64,000 nt of DNA, from the NCBI RefSeq assembly GCF_004322775.1, contig NZ_CP036403.1, positions 2,108,001 to 2,172,000 on the forward strand. The letters are read 5' to 3'. The stretch comes from Ornithinimicrobium sufpigmenti (GTDB lineage: Bacteria > Actinomycetota > Actinomycetes > Actinomycetales > Dermatophilaceae). The notes under the pieces are model-generated. The model made no database searches and was not told where the DNA came from. It saw only the letters and a program-made list of their open reading frames with translations. Made by a program: the position numbers and the translations under genes. Shown piece after piece: positions 51,047-60,288 of this stretch (positions are counted from its first letter, which is position 1; the number at the start of each line of letters is the position of its first letter).

Positions 51047-51834
51047 CGCTCGCGCGCCGCATCATCCCCTGCCTGGACGTGCGCGAGGGCCGGGTCGTCA
51101 AGGGCACCCGCTTCCGCGACCACCGCGACATGGGCGACATCGTCGAGCTGGCCACCCGCTACGCCGCGGAAGGCGCGGACGAGCTGGTCTTCTACGACAT
51201 CACGGCCAGCCCTCAGGGCCGCGGCGTGGATGTCGACTGGGTGACCCGGGTCGCGCGGGCCATCGACATCCCGTTCTGCGTCGCCGGGGGCATCCGCAGC
51301 GTCAGCCAGGCGCGGGCCGTGCTGCACGCCGGCGCGGACAAGATCTCGGTCAACACGCCCGCCACCCAGCGGCCGGAGCTGATCACCGAGCTGGCCGAGG
51401 CGTTCGGGGTGCAGTGCGTCGTCGTCGGGGTGGACTCCCTGCGCGACGAGGACGGTGCCTGGAGGATCCGCCAGCTCACCGGGGACCCGGACGCCACCCG
51501 AGCGCTGAGCGTGACCACCCTCGACTGGGTACGCCGGGTGCAGGAGCTCGGGGCCGGTGAGATCGTGCTCAACTGCATGGGCTCCGACGGGGTCCGGCAG
51601 GGGTATGACGTCGAACAACTTGCCGCTGTCCGGTCGGTCTGCGGGGTGCCCCTGGTGGCGAGCGGCGGCGCCGGTACGCCGGAGCACTTCGTGGACGTCT
51701 TCCGCGAGGCGGACGTGGACGGGGCGCTGGCCGCCACCGTCTTCCACTCCGGCGCGATCCTGATCCCGGAGCTGAAGCGCACGCTCGCGGACGCTGGCGT
51801 CGAGGTCAGGCTGACCCCGGGCGTGGCGGCATGA
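51043..51834 (+). CDS. hisF: Imidazole glycerol phosphate synthase, cyclase subunit
   Basis: Joins ammonia and ProFAR-derived substrate to form IGP and [25 protein letters not shown] (catalytic Asp), [54 protein letters not shown] (second catalytic Asp) and [14 protein letters not shown] are present. The [11 protein letters not shown] and PFCVAGGI forms are gamma-type; actinobacterial HisF usually reads DELTFLDVTAS and PLTVGGGV. 263 residues, overlapping hisA and hisI. Confidence 0.95.
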   Translation: MTLARRIIPCLDVREGRVVKGTRFRDHRDMGDIVELATRYAAEGADELVFYDITASPQGRGVDVDWVTRVARAIDIPFCVAGGIRSVSQARAVLHAGADKISVNTPATQRPELITELAEAFGVQCVVVGVDSLRDEDGAWRIRQLTGDPDATRALSVTTLDWVRRVQELGAGEIVLNCMGSDGVRQGYDVEQLAAVRSVCGVPLVASGGAGTPEHFVDVFREADVDGALAATVFHSGAILIPELKRTLADAGVEVRLTPGVAA

Positions 51835-52475
51835 GCGGCGAGGGGGCGCGGTCGGTGGCCCTGCTGCCGCACGGTGTCGCGGTCGAGGACGTCGACTTCA
51901 CCAAGGCCGGCGGTCTGGTCCCCGGGGTGGTCCAGCACGCCCTGACCAGGCAGGTGCTCATGGTCGGCTTCCTCGACGAGGAGGCCCTGCGCACGACACT
52001 GTCGACCGGCTTGGCGACCTTCCACTCCCGCAGCCGGGGCGAGACCTGGACCAAGGGGCAGACCAGCGGTCACACGCTGCAGGTCGAGGCGGTCGAGGTG
52101 GACTGCGACCGCGACACCCTGCTGCTGCACGCCGTACCGGCCGGGCCGACCTGCCACACGGGCGACCGAACCTGCTTCGGCCCCGAGGCCCGGCCTGGCT
52201 CGTTCGTGCACGAGCTGGCCGAGATCGTCCGCAGCCGGCAGGAGGAGCGACCCGAGGGTTCCTACACCACCACCCTGTTCGACTCCGGCGTCCGCCGCAT
52301 CGCCCAGAAGGTGGGCGAGGAGGCGGTCGAGGTGGCCCTGGCCGCCGTGGACGAGGACGACCAGGCGCTGCTGGGCGAGTCGGTGGACCTCATCTACCAC
52401 CTGCTCGTCCTGCTGCGCTCCCGCGGCCTGGGGATCGAAGAGGTGGAGACGGTCCTCCGGCGCCGCCACGGCTGA
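51831..52475 (+). CDS. hisI: Bifunctional phosphoribosyl-AMP cyclohydrolase / phosphoribosyl-ATP pyrophosphohydrolase
   Basis: HisI and HisE fused in 214 residues. The cyclohydrolase half has [57 protein letters not shown] and HTGDRTCF, with zinc-binding cysteines. The pyrophosphohydrolase half has [29 protein letters not shown] and [14 protein letters not shown]. The fusion is normal in Enterobacteria and Bacteroidetes but not in Actinobacteria, where hisI and hisE are separate. Last gene of the operon. Confidence 0.95.
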   Translation: MSGEGARSVALLPHGVAVEDVDFTKAGGLVPGVVQHALTRQVLMVGFLDEEALRTTLSTGLATFHSRSRGETWTKGQTSGHTLQVEAVEVDCDRDTLLLHAVPAGPTCHTGDRTCFGPEARPGSFVHELAEIVRSRQEERPEGSYTTTLFDSGVRRIAQKVGEEAVEVALAAVDEDDQALLGESVDLIYHLLVLLRSRGLGIEEVETVLRRRHG

Positions 52476-52508
52476 GCCGCGCGGCCGGACGGAGGTGTGG
52501 TGCAACCC

Positions 52509-52544
52509 AGGTTGACACATCGGTGGTTGTCAACATAGGTTGAC
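52509..52544. promoter_or_regulatory. Promoter with three GTTGAC-type half-sites before the HTH/Clp-N operon
   Basis: AGGTTGAC, TTGTCAAC and AGGTTGAC follow one another, the outer two direct and the middle one inverted. TTGACA (52,512–52,517) is a good -35, and TAGGTT (52,536–52,541) a -10 18 bases on, six bases before the ATG. The half-sites overlap both boxes, as expected for an autoregulated promoter. No ribosome site, so the transcript is probably leaderless. Confidence 0.6.
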
Positions 52545-52547
52545 GTC

Positions 52548-52805
52548 ATGTCGGAGACCGTCGATCTGAGGGGCGTCAGCCAGGAGGCTGGCGACCTCAG
52601 CGACCCCGCGGCCGGACTGCGGGCGGTGGCGCGGCTGCGCCAGGTCACCGAGGCGATCGAGCTCCGACAGGTGGAGGCCGCCCTGGCGACGGGGATGTCC
52701 TGGGCCGACATCGCCGTGTGCCTGGGGGTGTCCCGGCAGGCGGTCCACAAGAAGTACCGGTCACGGGTGCGGCCCGAGCTGGTCCGGGGAAGGGGTCAGG
52801 GATGA
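52548..52805 (+). CDS. Small helix-turn-helix protein
   Basis: An 85-residue protein. VARLRQVTEAIELRQVEAAL is a helix, followed by the HTH ATGMSWADIAVCLGVSRQAV and HKKYRSR, resembling a sigma-region-4 or Xre-like fold. No other domain. The ATG is probably leaderless behind a promoter carrying three inverted/direct half-sites, so autoregulation is likely. Its stop overlaps the start of the Clp N-domain gene (ATGA), tying the two together. Target beyond its own promoter unknown. Confidence 0.75.
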   Translation: MSETVDLRGVSQEAGDLSDPAAGLRAVARLRQVTEAIELRQVEAALATGMSWADIAVCLGVSRQAVHKKYRSRVRPELVRGRGQG

Positions 52806-53842
52806 GCAGGTTCGGGACGATCTTGACGCTCTCGCAGGCGGCGTGGCAGGAGTGTGCGCTGCTGGGGCACCGGGAGATCGACGTGGAGCACGTGCTGCTG
52901 GCGACGCTGGATGACCGTGTCATCGCCGAGATCATGGGCCGGCACGGTGTCACCCGAGAACGCACCCGGCAGCAGGTGGATGCCGTGGTCCGTGACCAGC
53001 TCGCCAGGCTGGGGGTGGACCTGGGGCAGACCGCCTTGGGGGAGCGTCGACCGGTCACGGAGCTGCACCACGCGGCCGTCGGCGAACTCGAGGCCTCCCG
53101 CCGTGCCCAGCAGCTGCTGTCGGAGGGCCGCTCGGTGCCCGGTGTCCTGCTGGCCGCGCTGGACCTGCCCGACGGCACGGCCGCGGGCCTGCTGGAACGG
53201 CAGGGCGCCGACGTCGCGGCGGTGCGCGCCGACGTCGCAGACCTGCTCGACAGGTCCCGACCGGAGCAGGGGACCGACGGCACCGTGGACATGGCCACGC
53301 TGCCGGACAGCCACCTCATCGACGGGCGACCCGGGACGCGCGGTCGGCGTTCCCGGTTCTACGCGGTGCCCTGGCAGCGGGTGTGGGAGCAGGTGTCCAC
53401 CGCTGAGGGCGCCCGGGCCTGGCTCCTGTCCGACGGGTCGACCGAGGTGGTCGGCCCCGGTGAGCTGACCGGCGAGCTCAGAGGCGCCCGGTCGGGCACG
53501 GCGCGCGGCCGGTACCGACGTCGCCTCCTGGCAGCCGAGGCCCCGAACGCCTCGGCGCCCGGCCACGCGCTGTGGCAGGAGCAGTGGGTCAGGACCCGGA
53601 AACGCCCGTGGAGCCGTGAGCAGTCGGGGCCGGGGCAGTGGGTGCACCTCACCGTGACCCCTGCGGACGGCGGAACCCGCGTCGACCTCGTCCTGGGCAC
53701 GGTGGTGTACGGCAGAGCCCACGCGGCGCTGCGCCCCGCCATCCGGGTCGGACAGGCCATCGCCAGCCGTAACGCCCTCTACCAGCTGGGGCTGGTCCTG
53801 GAGGAGGCCGGCCCGGTCCCGTCCGGACCGGACTCCGCCTGA
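52802..53842 (+). CDS. Stand-alone Clp N-domain protein with C-terminal SRPBCC-like domain
   Basis: A 346-residue protein. Residues about 1–155 are two ClpA/ClpC N-terminal repeats: LSQAAWQECALLGHREIDVE, HVLLATLDD and then HHAAVGELEASRRAQQLLSE with VLLAALDLPDG. The AAA+ modules of ClpC are missing, so it cannot unfold proteins itself. Residues about 185–335 look like a START/SRPBCC ligand pocket (SRFYAVPWQRVWEQVSTAEG). Stand-alone ClpC N-domain proteins such as mycobacterial ClpC2 have been reported to bind cyclic peptide antibiotics that target ClpC1; a decoy or adaptor role is possible here. Coupled to the HTH gene. Confidence 0.75.
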   Translation: MSRFGTILTLSQAAWQECALLGHREIDVEHVLLATLDDRVIAEIMGRHGVTRERTRQQVDAVVRDQLARLGVDLGQTALGERRPVTELHHAAVGELEASRRAQQLLSEGRSVPGVLLAALDLPDGTAAGLLERQGADVAAVRADVADLLDRSRPEQGTDGTVDMATLPDSHLIDGRPGTRGRRSRFYAVPWQRVWEQVSTAEGARAWLLSDGSTEVVGPGELTGELRGARSGTARGRYRRRLLAAEAPNASAPGHALWQEQWVRTRKRPWSREQSGPGQWVHLTVTPADGGTRVDLVLGTVVYGRAHAALRPAIRVGQAIASRNALYQLGLVLEEAGPVPSGPDSA

Positions 53843-53944
53843 CCGCAACCCCTGGACGGCGGACCGGACGGCCTCGACGCGCGGGCGCCGTGCTGCGCAG
53901 TGCCGGCCTCGCCCCGGTGCATCGCGGTCCAGCCGACCGGCAGA

Positions 53945-54772
53945 TCACGTGAGGTGGTCGTAGTCACCTCGCACCCACGCCGCATACCGCTCCGCCGACC
54001 GCAGCACCGCGGCCCGCGCGTCCGAGGGCACCTGTCGGCCGAAGTTGTCGTAGAGCCGGCCGAAGTCGAGCTCGGCGATCGTCCCGGCCACCCGGGTCAC
54101 CACAGCGGCGGACAGGGGTATGGAGTTGGGGTAGGACCGCATGAAGGTCACCCAGCCCTGGTCGGGGACGGCCCCGCAGGTGTCGCCGGACAGCAGCACG
54201 CCCCGGCCTTCCGCCCCGGCTTCCCAGACGGCCACCGTGCTGCCGGGGAAGTGGCCGCCGGGCTGCAGGGCGCGGATGCCGGGCAGGACGTCGAAGGGTG
54301 CGGACCAGGTGACGATCTCCCCGGGCTCGCCCCAGCGGCGCACCCAGCTCCGGTCCGCCTCGGCGACGTACACCGGCGCGCCGAACGCCCTCGCCCACTC
54401 CAGCTGGCAGCCGTACATGTGTGGGTGGCTGGCCAGGACGGCCGCGACGCCGCCCAGCTCCCGGACCCGGCTCACGGCGTCGTCGTCGATGAACCCCGGC
54501 ACGTCCCAGAGCAGGTTGCCGGCCTCGGTGCGGACCAGCAGTGCGGTCTGCCCGATGTCGACCTTCGGGTCGGCGTGCAGGGCCCAGCAGCCCGGCTCGC
54601 GCTCGGTGATCTCGATCCGGCAACCGTCAGACGCACGGTCGGCCAAGGTGCTCCAGCGTTGGCCCCCCGCCGGGACCCACTGACGCTCGTCGTCGCAGAT
54701 CGCGCAGACCTGCTCGCCGGTGTCGTTCTCCACCCCGCAGGTCGCGCAGAGGGTCCAGCTGATCTTGGCCAT
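53945..54772 (-). CDS. MBL-fold hydrolase-like protein with N-terminal zinc ribbon
   Basis: A 275-residue protein. It opens with a zinc-ribbon-like C-x2-C pair (LCATCGVEN) and C-x2-C (VCAICDDER). The rest follows a metallo-beta-lactamase fold: IDIGQTALLVRTEAGNLLWD-like strand, ASHPHMYGCQLEW, PGGHFPGSTVAVWE and LLSGDT. The family motif HxHxDH is replaced by HPHMYG, so the second metal site is incomplete and activity is uncertain. Downstream of a small membrane protein gene with an eight-base gap, probably cotranscribed. Confidence 0.72.
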   Translation of the reverse strand: MAKISWTLCATCGVENDTGEQVCAICDDERQWVPAGGQRWSTLADRASDGCRIEITEREPGCWALHADPKVDIGQTALLVRTEAGNLLWDVPGFIDDDAVSRVRELGGVAAVLASHPHMYGCQLEWARAFGAPVYVAEADRSWVRRWGEPGEIVTWSAPFDVLPGIRALQPGGHFPGSTVAVWEAGAEGRGVLLSGDTCGAVPDQGWVTFMRSYPNSIPLSAAVVTRVAGTIAELDFGRLYDNFGRQVPSDARAAVLRSAERYAAWVRGDYDHLT

Positions 54773-54780
54773 CGGCCGGC

Positions 54781-54933
54781 CTAGCCCTTGCGAGCGGCGA
54801 TGAATCCCCAGGCTGCGGTGGCGACGAAGAGCAGGATGCCGATCCAGAGCAGCCACAGCAGTCCCTCGATGAGCAGCCCCACGAGCGAGAACCCCAGCCA
54901 CAGGACGAGCAGGACGATGATGAGCGTCTTCAT
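54781..54933 (-). CDS. Small hydrophobic membrane protein (50 residues)
   Basis: Starts MKTLIIVLLVLWLGFSLVGL and continues with a second hydrophobic stretch, LLWLLWIGILLFVATAAWGF, ending IAARKG. Two transmembrane helices are likely, with a glutamate between them. GAGGG precedes the ATG. Hydrophobic proteins of about 50 residues are common in Actinobacteria, but their function is unknown. First gene of a two-gene unit with the MBL-fold protein. Confidence 0.75.
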   Translation of the reverse strand: MKTLIIVLLVLWLGFSLVGLLIEGLLWLLWIGILLFVATAAWGFIAARKG

Positions 54934-55005
54934 CCCTCGATCCTGTCATCCGGGTCGGTGAGCTGCCTGCCGAGGGGATGGACCGGCTGAGGGGGAAGGG
55001 TGGGC

Positions 55006-55650
55006 TCAAGGGGTCGACGGGGGACGGGCGCGCTGGGCCTGACGGGGGGAGCGGGAGCGCAGCCCGTGCTCGGCCAGCTCCAGGTCCGCCAGCGCACGCC
55101 ATACCTGCGGGTCGCCGCTGCGGTAGGCGGCCACGGGGTCAGGGTAGAGCTGCTGCAGCCGGCGAGGGTGCTGCCGGACCAGGGCCCGCAGCGCGAGCAG
55201 CTGCTGAGACTCGGGGTCGTCCACCTCCGCGCCCAGGGAGGCGGCGCGGCGGACCCAGATCCACCGGAGCAGTGCCCATACCGCCACGACGAGCAGGATG
55301 GGGGTGCCGGCGGAGAGCAGCGCGACCAGCCAGGCGACCGTGCGCACCGCGCCCTCCAGCGCGTCTCCGGCCCGCACCAGGTCCCCACCGGCCCCGGCCG
55401 CGCCGGTGAACGGCCCGTCCAGCTCCTCCCCGACCAGGGGGATGCGCACCACCTGGCCGGCGATGTCGGTCATCCGGTCGCTGACCGAGGTGCCGGCTGA
55501 GCGCAACGGGTCGGCGGGGGCGGCCAGGGTCATGACCAGGGCGTGCACCCAGCGGCCGATGGCCACCCAGACCAGGACCCAGGCCAGCACGCCGAGGTCG
55601 GCGGTGATCTGCAGGGTCCGGCGCAGCGGGGAGGTGGCGTACAGGCGCAT
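55006..55650 (-). CDS. Putative membrane protein, unknown function
   Basis: A 214-residue protein with two transmembrane segments: LGVLAWVLVWVAIGRWVHAL (about 20–39) and VAWLVALLSAGTPILLVVAV (about 104–123). The 60 residues between them are expected to be outside. A cytoplasmic tail contains QQLLALRALVRQHPRRLQQL and WRALADLELAEHGL. It is conserved-looking but matches no family I can name. Diverges from xerD. Confidence 0.6.
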   Translation of the reverse strand: MRLYATSPLRRTLQITADLGVLAWVLVWVAIGRWVHALVMTLAAPADPLRSAGTSVSDRMTDIAGQVVRIPLVGEELDGPFTGAAGAGGDLVRAGDALEGAVRTVAWLVALLSAGTPILLVVAVWALLRWIWVRRAASLGAEVDDPESQQLLALRALVRQHPRRLQQLYPDPVAAYRSGDPQVWRALADLELAEHGLRSRSPRQAQRARPPSTP

Positions 55651-55738
55651 GCCCGACAGTCTGGCCCACGACGACGGCCGGACCGGTCCGGCACGGCGCT
55701 GCAGCCCTGGCTGTCTCTGTGCCCTGTCCCGGCCTGGT

Positions 55739-55744
55739 TAGGGT
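55739..55744 (+). promoter_or_regulatory. -10 box of a leaderless transcript for xerD
   Basis: TAGGGT is six bases before the ATG at 55,751. No ribosome site. Confidence 0.5.
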
Positions 55745-55750
55745 TCCGGT

Positions 55751-56698
55751 ATGCACCCCCGCAGCCCGATGGCCCGCGCGGTCGCGGGCTGGCTGGACCA
55801 CCTGCGGGTGGAACGGGGGCGCAGCGAGCACACCCTGCGCGCCTACCGGCGTGACGCGGACCGGTACCTGACCTACCTGTCCGGGCTCGGGGTGACGCAG
55901 CCCGAGGACGTCCGCGAGGAGCACGTCACCGGCTTCCTGGCCCATCTGCGCGCCGGCGACGGCGAGCACCCACCGCTGGCCGCGACCTCGGCGGCACGGG
56001 CCGTCGTCGCCGTGCGGGGACTGCACCGCTTCCTGGCGATCGAGGGTGAGGCCGCGGCCGATCCCGCCCAGGAGGTCACCCCACCGACACCCCCCAGACG
56101 GCTGCCGTCCGTGCTCTCGGTCCACGACGTCGAGCGGCTCCTGCAGGCGGCGGCGCTGGGCGACACCGCGGCCGCGCTGCGGGACCGAGCCCTGCTCGAG
56201 CTGCTCTACGGCTCCGGCGCCCGGGTCAGCGAGGCCATCGCCCTCGACCTGGACGACCTGGAGCTGGGCCGCGAGCAGGACGGCACCGGGGGAGTGGTGC
56301 GCCTCTTCGGCAAGGGCAGCAAGGAGCGGATCGTGCCGCTCGGCCGATACGCGCGGCAGGCGCTGGACGCATGGGTGGTCCGCGGGCGTCCGGAGATGGC
56401 GCGAGCGGGGAGCGGCACCCCGGCGGTCTTCGTCAACGCCCGTGGTGGCCGGCTGTCCCGACAGTCGGCCTGGAACGCGATCAAGGCGGCCGCTGCGCGG
56501 GCCGACCTGCGGGCGGAGGTCTCGCCGCACACCCTGCGACACTCCTTCGCCACACATCTGCTCGACGGCGGGGCGGACGTCCGCGTGGTGCAGGAGCTGC
56601 TCGGACACGCCTCGGTGACGACGACCCAGATCTACACGCACGTCTCCACCCAGCACCTCTGGGAGGTCTACGCCCAGTCGCACCCCAGGGCCCGATGA
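55751..56698 (+). CDS. xerD: Site-specific tyrosine recombinase XerD
   Basis: Resolves chromosome dimers at dif with XerC. A SAM-like N-terminal domain (WLDHLRVERGRSEHTLRAYR) is followed by the catalytic domain: Arg in LLYGSGARVSEAIALDL, Lys in LFGKGSKERIVPLG, HTLRHSFATHLLDGGAD, LLGHASVTTTQIYTHVS with the nucleophilic Tyr. 315 residues, normal. The parA–scpA–scpB genes follow, as in other Actinobacteria. Confidence 0.92.
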   Translation: MHPRSPMARAVAGWLDHLRVERGRSEHTLRAYRRDADRYLTYLSGLGVTQPEDVREEHVTGFLAHLRAGDGEHPPLAATSAARAVVAVRGLHRFLAIEGEAAADPAQEVTPPTPPRRLPSVLSVHDVERLLQAAALGDTAAALRDRALLELLYGSGARVSEAIALDLDDLELGREQDGTGGVVRLFGKGSKERIVPLGRYARQALDAWVVRGRPEMARAGSGTPAVFVNARGGRLSRQSAWNAIKAAAARADLRAEVSPHTLRHSFATHLLDGGADVRVVQELLGHASVTTTQIYTHVSTQHLWEVYAQSHPRAR

Positions 56699-56828
56699 GC
56701 ACTGGCCAACCCTCAACCTTCAACCTCAGGTCGAGGTGCAGGGGCGTGGTGGAGACCGGCCGCACGGGATAGTGTTTCGAAGCGATCGGCGGGACGCCGA
56801 CCACGACGAGCGAGGCTGGAGAGAACAC

Positions 56829-57725
56829 GTGAGCGAGGCACCTGCCTACGACCGCCTGCCCGGCACCGAGTCCAGCGGGGTGGGCCAGGCCGGCCCCACC
56901 GGCCGGCCGCTGCCCGACTTCCCCGTGCCCCGGCCGCTGGCCACGCACGGACCGGCGCGCATCATCGCGATGTGCAACCAGAAGGGCGGCGTCGGCAAGA
57001 CGACCACGACCATCAACCTGGGCGCGGCGCTGGCCGAGTACGGCCGCAAGGTGCTCATGGTCGACTTCGACCCCCAGGGCGCGCTGTCGGTGGGGATGGG
57101 CGTGCGCACCCACGACCTGGACGTCACCGTCTACAACCTGCTCATCGAGCGCGGGCACGACGTGCGCGACGTCATCCAGACCACCCGCACGCCCGGCATC
57201 GACGTCCTGCCCACCAACATCGACCTGTCGGCCGCGGAGGTCCAGCTGGTCGGTGAGGTCGCTCGCGAGCAGATCCTGGCCCGCGTGCTCAGGCCCGTCC
57301 TGGACGACTACGACGTCATCCTCATCGACTGCCAACCCTCTCTCGGCCTGCTCACCGTCAACGCCCTCACCGCGGCGCACGGCGTGATCATCCCGCTGGA
57401 GACCGAGTTCTTCGCGATGCGCGGCGTGGCGCTGCTCATCGAGACGATCGAGAAGATCACCGACCGGCTCAACCCCCGCCTGCACGTCGACGGCATCCTG
57501 GCCACCATGTACGACGGCCGCACCCTGCACTCCCGCGAGGTCGTGCGCAGCGTCGTCGACCACTTCCAGGACACCGTCTTCCACACCGTGATCAGCCGCA
57601 CGGTGAAGTTCCCCGACGCCACCCTGGCGGCCGAGCCGATCACCTCCTACGCCAGCACCCACTCCGGCGCCGAGGCCTACCGGCAGCTCGCCCGCGAGCT
57701 GATCTCGCGCGGCGGCGCTCCCTGA
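56829..57725 (+). CDS. parA: ParA/Soj-family ATPase (SMC-locus type)
   Basis: A 298-residue deviant Walker ATPase. The P-loop is CNQKGGVGKTTTTINLG, Walker A' VDFDPQGALS, and Walker B DVILIDCQPSLGLLTVNAL. It is the orphan ParA found before scpA in Actinobacteria (Rv1708 in M. tuberculosis), not the parAB partition pair near oriC. About 45 residues precede the P-loop. GTG start, GGAGAGA six bases upstream. scpA follows after two bases. Confidence 0.92.
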   Translation: MSEAPAYDRLPGTESSGVGQAGPTGRPLPDFPVPRPLATHGPARIIAMCNQKGGVGKTTTTINLGAALAEYGRKVLMVDFDPQGALSVGMGVRTHDLDVTVYNLLIERGHDVRDVIQTTRTPGIDVLPTNIDLSAAEVQLVGEVAREQILARVLRPVLDDYDVILIDCQPSLGLLTVNALTAAHGVIIPLETEFFAMRGVALLIETIEKITDRLNPRLHVDGILATMYDGRTLHSREVVRSVVDHFQDTVFHTVISRTVKFPDATLAAEPITSYASTHSGAEAYRQLARELISRGGAP

Positions 57726-57727
57726 GG

Positions 57728-58585
57728 ATGGGTATGCCGTCCGCCCCGGCGGACGAGGCGACCCCGGGCGGTGTCCTCACCGGCCACCGCGGGTCCTTCC
57801 AAGTGCACCTCGACGTCTTCTCCGGGCCGTTCGAGCTGCTGCTCGGGCTCATCGCCAAGCACAAGCTCGACGTCACCGAGATCGCCCTGGCCAAGGTCAC
57901 CGACGAGTTCATCGCCCACCTGCGCGCGGCCCAGCAGGCGGAGCAGGACTGGGACCTGTCCCAGGCCAGCGAGTTCGTCCTCATCGCCGCCACCCTGCTC
58001 GACCTCAAGGCCGCCCGGCTGCTGCCCAACGCCCGCGAGGACGACGAGGAGGACCTCGCGCTCATCGAGGCCCGGGACCTGCTCTTCGCCCGGCTGCTGC
58101 AGTACCGCGCCTTCAAGCAGGTCGCCGACGAGCTGCGGCTGCGGATGGAGGGGGCCGGGCGCATCTTTGCCCGCGACGTCGGCGTGGAGGAGCGGTTCGC
58201 CTCCCTGCTGCCGGAGATCGTGCTGGGCATCACCCCTGAGCAGCTGGCGATGATCGCCGGACGGGCGATGATCCCCAAGCCCCCGCCGACCGTCGGGGTC
58301 TCCCACCTGCACGCCCCCCAGGTCTCGGTCCGCGAGCAGGCCGCGATCGTCGTCGCCCGGCTGCGCAGCACCGGGTCGGCGACCTTCCGCGACCTGGTCG
58401 CTGACGCCGACTCCACCCTGGTCGTCGTGGCCCGCTTCCTGGCCCTGCTCGAGCTCTTCCGCGACACCGTCGTGGCTCTGGAGCAGACCGAGGCGCTGGG
58501 GGAGCTCACCGTGCGCTGGACCGGTCCGCAGTCCGAGGACGTCGTCGTCGAGGTCAGCGACGAGTTCGACGAGTTGGACGCGTGA
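57728..58585 (+). CDS. scpA: Segregation and condensation protein A
   Basis: Kleisin subunit that bridges the SMC heads in condensin. FQVHLDVFSGPFELLLGLIA and KHKLDVTEIALAKVTDEFIA open the protein, and EFVLIAATLLDLKAARLLP is the SMC-neck helix; the C-terminal winged helix lies in the last 80 residues. 285 residues. Follows parA by two bases and precedes scpB. Confidence 0.93.
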   Translation: MGMPSAPADEATPGGVLTGHRGSFQVHLDVFSGPFELLLGLIAKHKLDVTEIALAKVTDEFIAHLRAAQQAEQDWDLSQASEFVLIAATLLDLKAARLLPNAREDDEEDLALIEARDLLFARLLQYRAFKQVADELRLRMEGAGRIFARDVGVEERFASLLPEIVLGITPEQLAMIAGRAMIPKPPPTVGVSHLHAPQVSVREQAAIVVARLRSTGSATFRDLVADADSTLVVVARFLALLELFRDTVVALEQTEALGELTVRWTGPQSEDVVVEVSDEFDELDA

Positions 58586-58631
58586 GAGAATGGCGACGGC
58601 ATGCCGGAGGATGGGGGACAGGAGGTGGCCG

Positions 58632-59263
58632 GTGAGCGACAGGACTGAATCGCAGAGCGACGTGGACGAGGTGGGCGACGTGGGCCAGCAGGTCGCGCTC
58701 GACGTCACCGACCTGCCCGGCGGGGCGCGCGCCGCCATCGAGGCGGTGCTCATGGTCATCGACGAGCCCGTGACCGAGGAGACCCTGGCCACCGCGCTGG
58801 AGCTGCCGCTCGAGGACGTGGGCGCGGCCCTGGACGAGCTGGCCCAGGAGTATGCCGAGCAGCAGCGCGGCTTCATGCTGCGCCGCCTCGGCGGGGGCTG
58901 GAGGGTCTACAGCCGACCGGAGTACGCCCCGGTCGTCGAGCGGTTCCTGCTCGGCGGACAGCAGGCCCGGCTGACCCAGGCCGCCCTGGAGACCCTGGCG
59001 GTCATCGCCTACCGGCAGCCGATCAGCCGGGCGCGGATCGGGGCCATCCGGGGGGTCAACGTGGACGGTGTCGTGCGCACCCTGCTGGCGCGTGGCATGG
59101 TCACCGAGGTCGGGCAGGACCCGACCGCCGGTGCCGTGCTCTACGGCACCACAGATCTGTTCCTCCAGCGCATGGGGCTGGACTCGTTGGACGACCTGCC
59201 GGCCCTCGCGCCCTATCTGCCCTCGGCAGAGGTGCTCGAGGAGCTGGCTGCGGAAGGACTGGC

Positions 59264-59267
<4 letters not shown>
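58632..59267 (+). CDS. scpB: Segregation and condensation protein B
   Basis: Dimeric winged-helix protein that binds ScpA in the SMC complex. AAIEAVLMVIDEPVTEETLA, RGFMLRRLGGGWRVYSRPEY, QAALETLAVIAYRQPISRAR and GAVLYGTTDLFLQRMGL are typical. GTG start chosen because AGGAGG is six bases upstream; the frame is open 14 codons more. Overlaps the rluB start (ATGA). 211 residues. Confidence 0.93.
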
Positions 59268-60250
<983 letters not shown>

Positions 60251-60276
60251 CCGTCGGGGGCACGACGAGCAGCCGT

Positions 60277-60282
60277 TAGGCT
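60277..60282 (+). promoter_or_regulatory. -10 box of a leaderless transcript for cmk
   Basis: TAGGCT is six bases before the GTG at 60,289. No ribosome site. Confidence 0.5.
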
Positions 60283-60288
60283 GGCTGG

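Noticed and set aside
56829..57725. Chromosome partition ParA of a parAB-parS locus or a plasmid
   Set aside because: No parB follows; position before scpA–scpB is the conserved actinobacterial SMC-locus arrangement.
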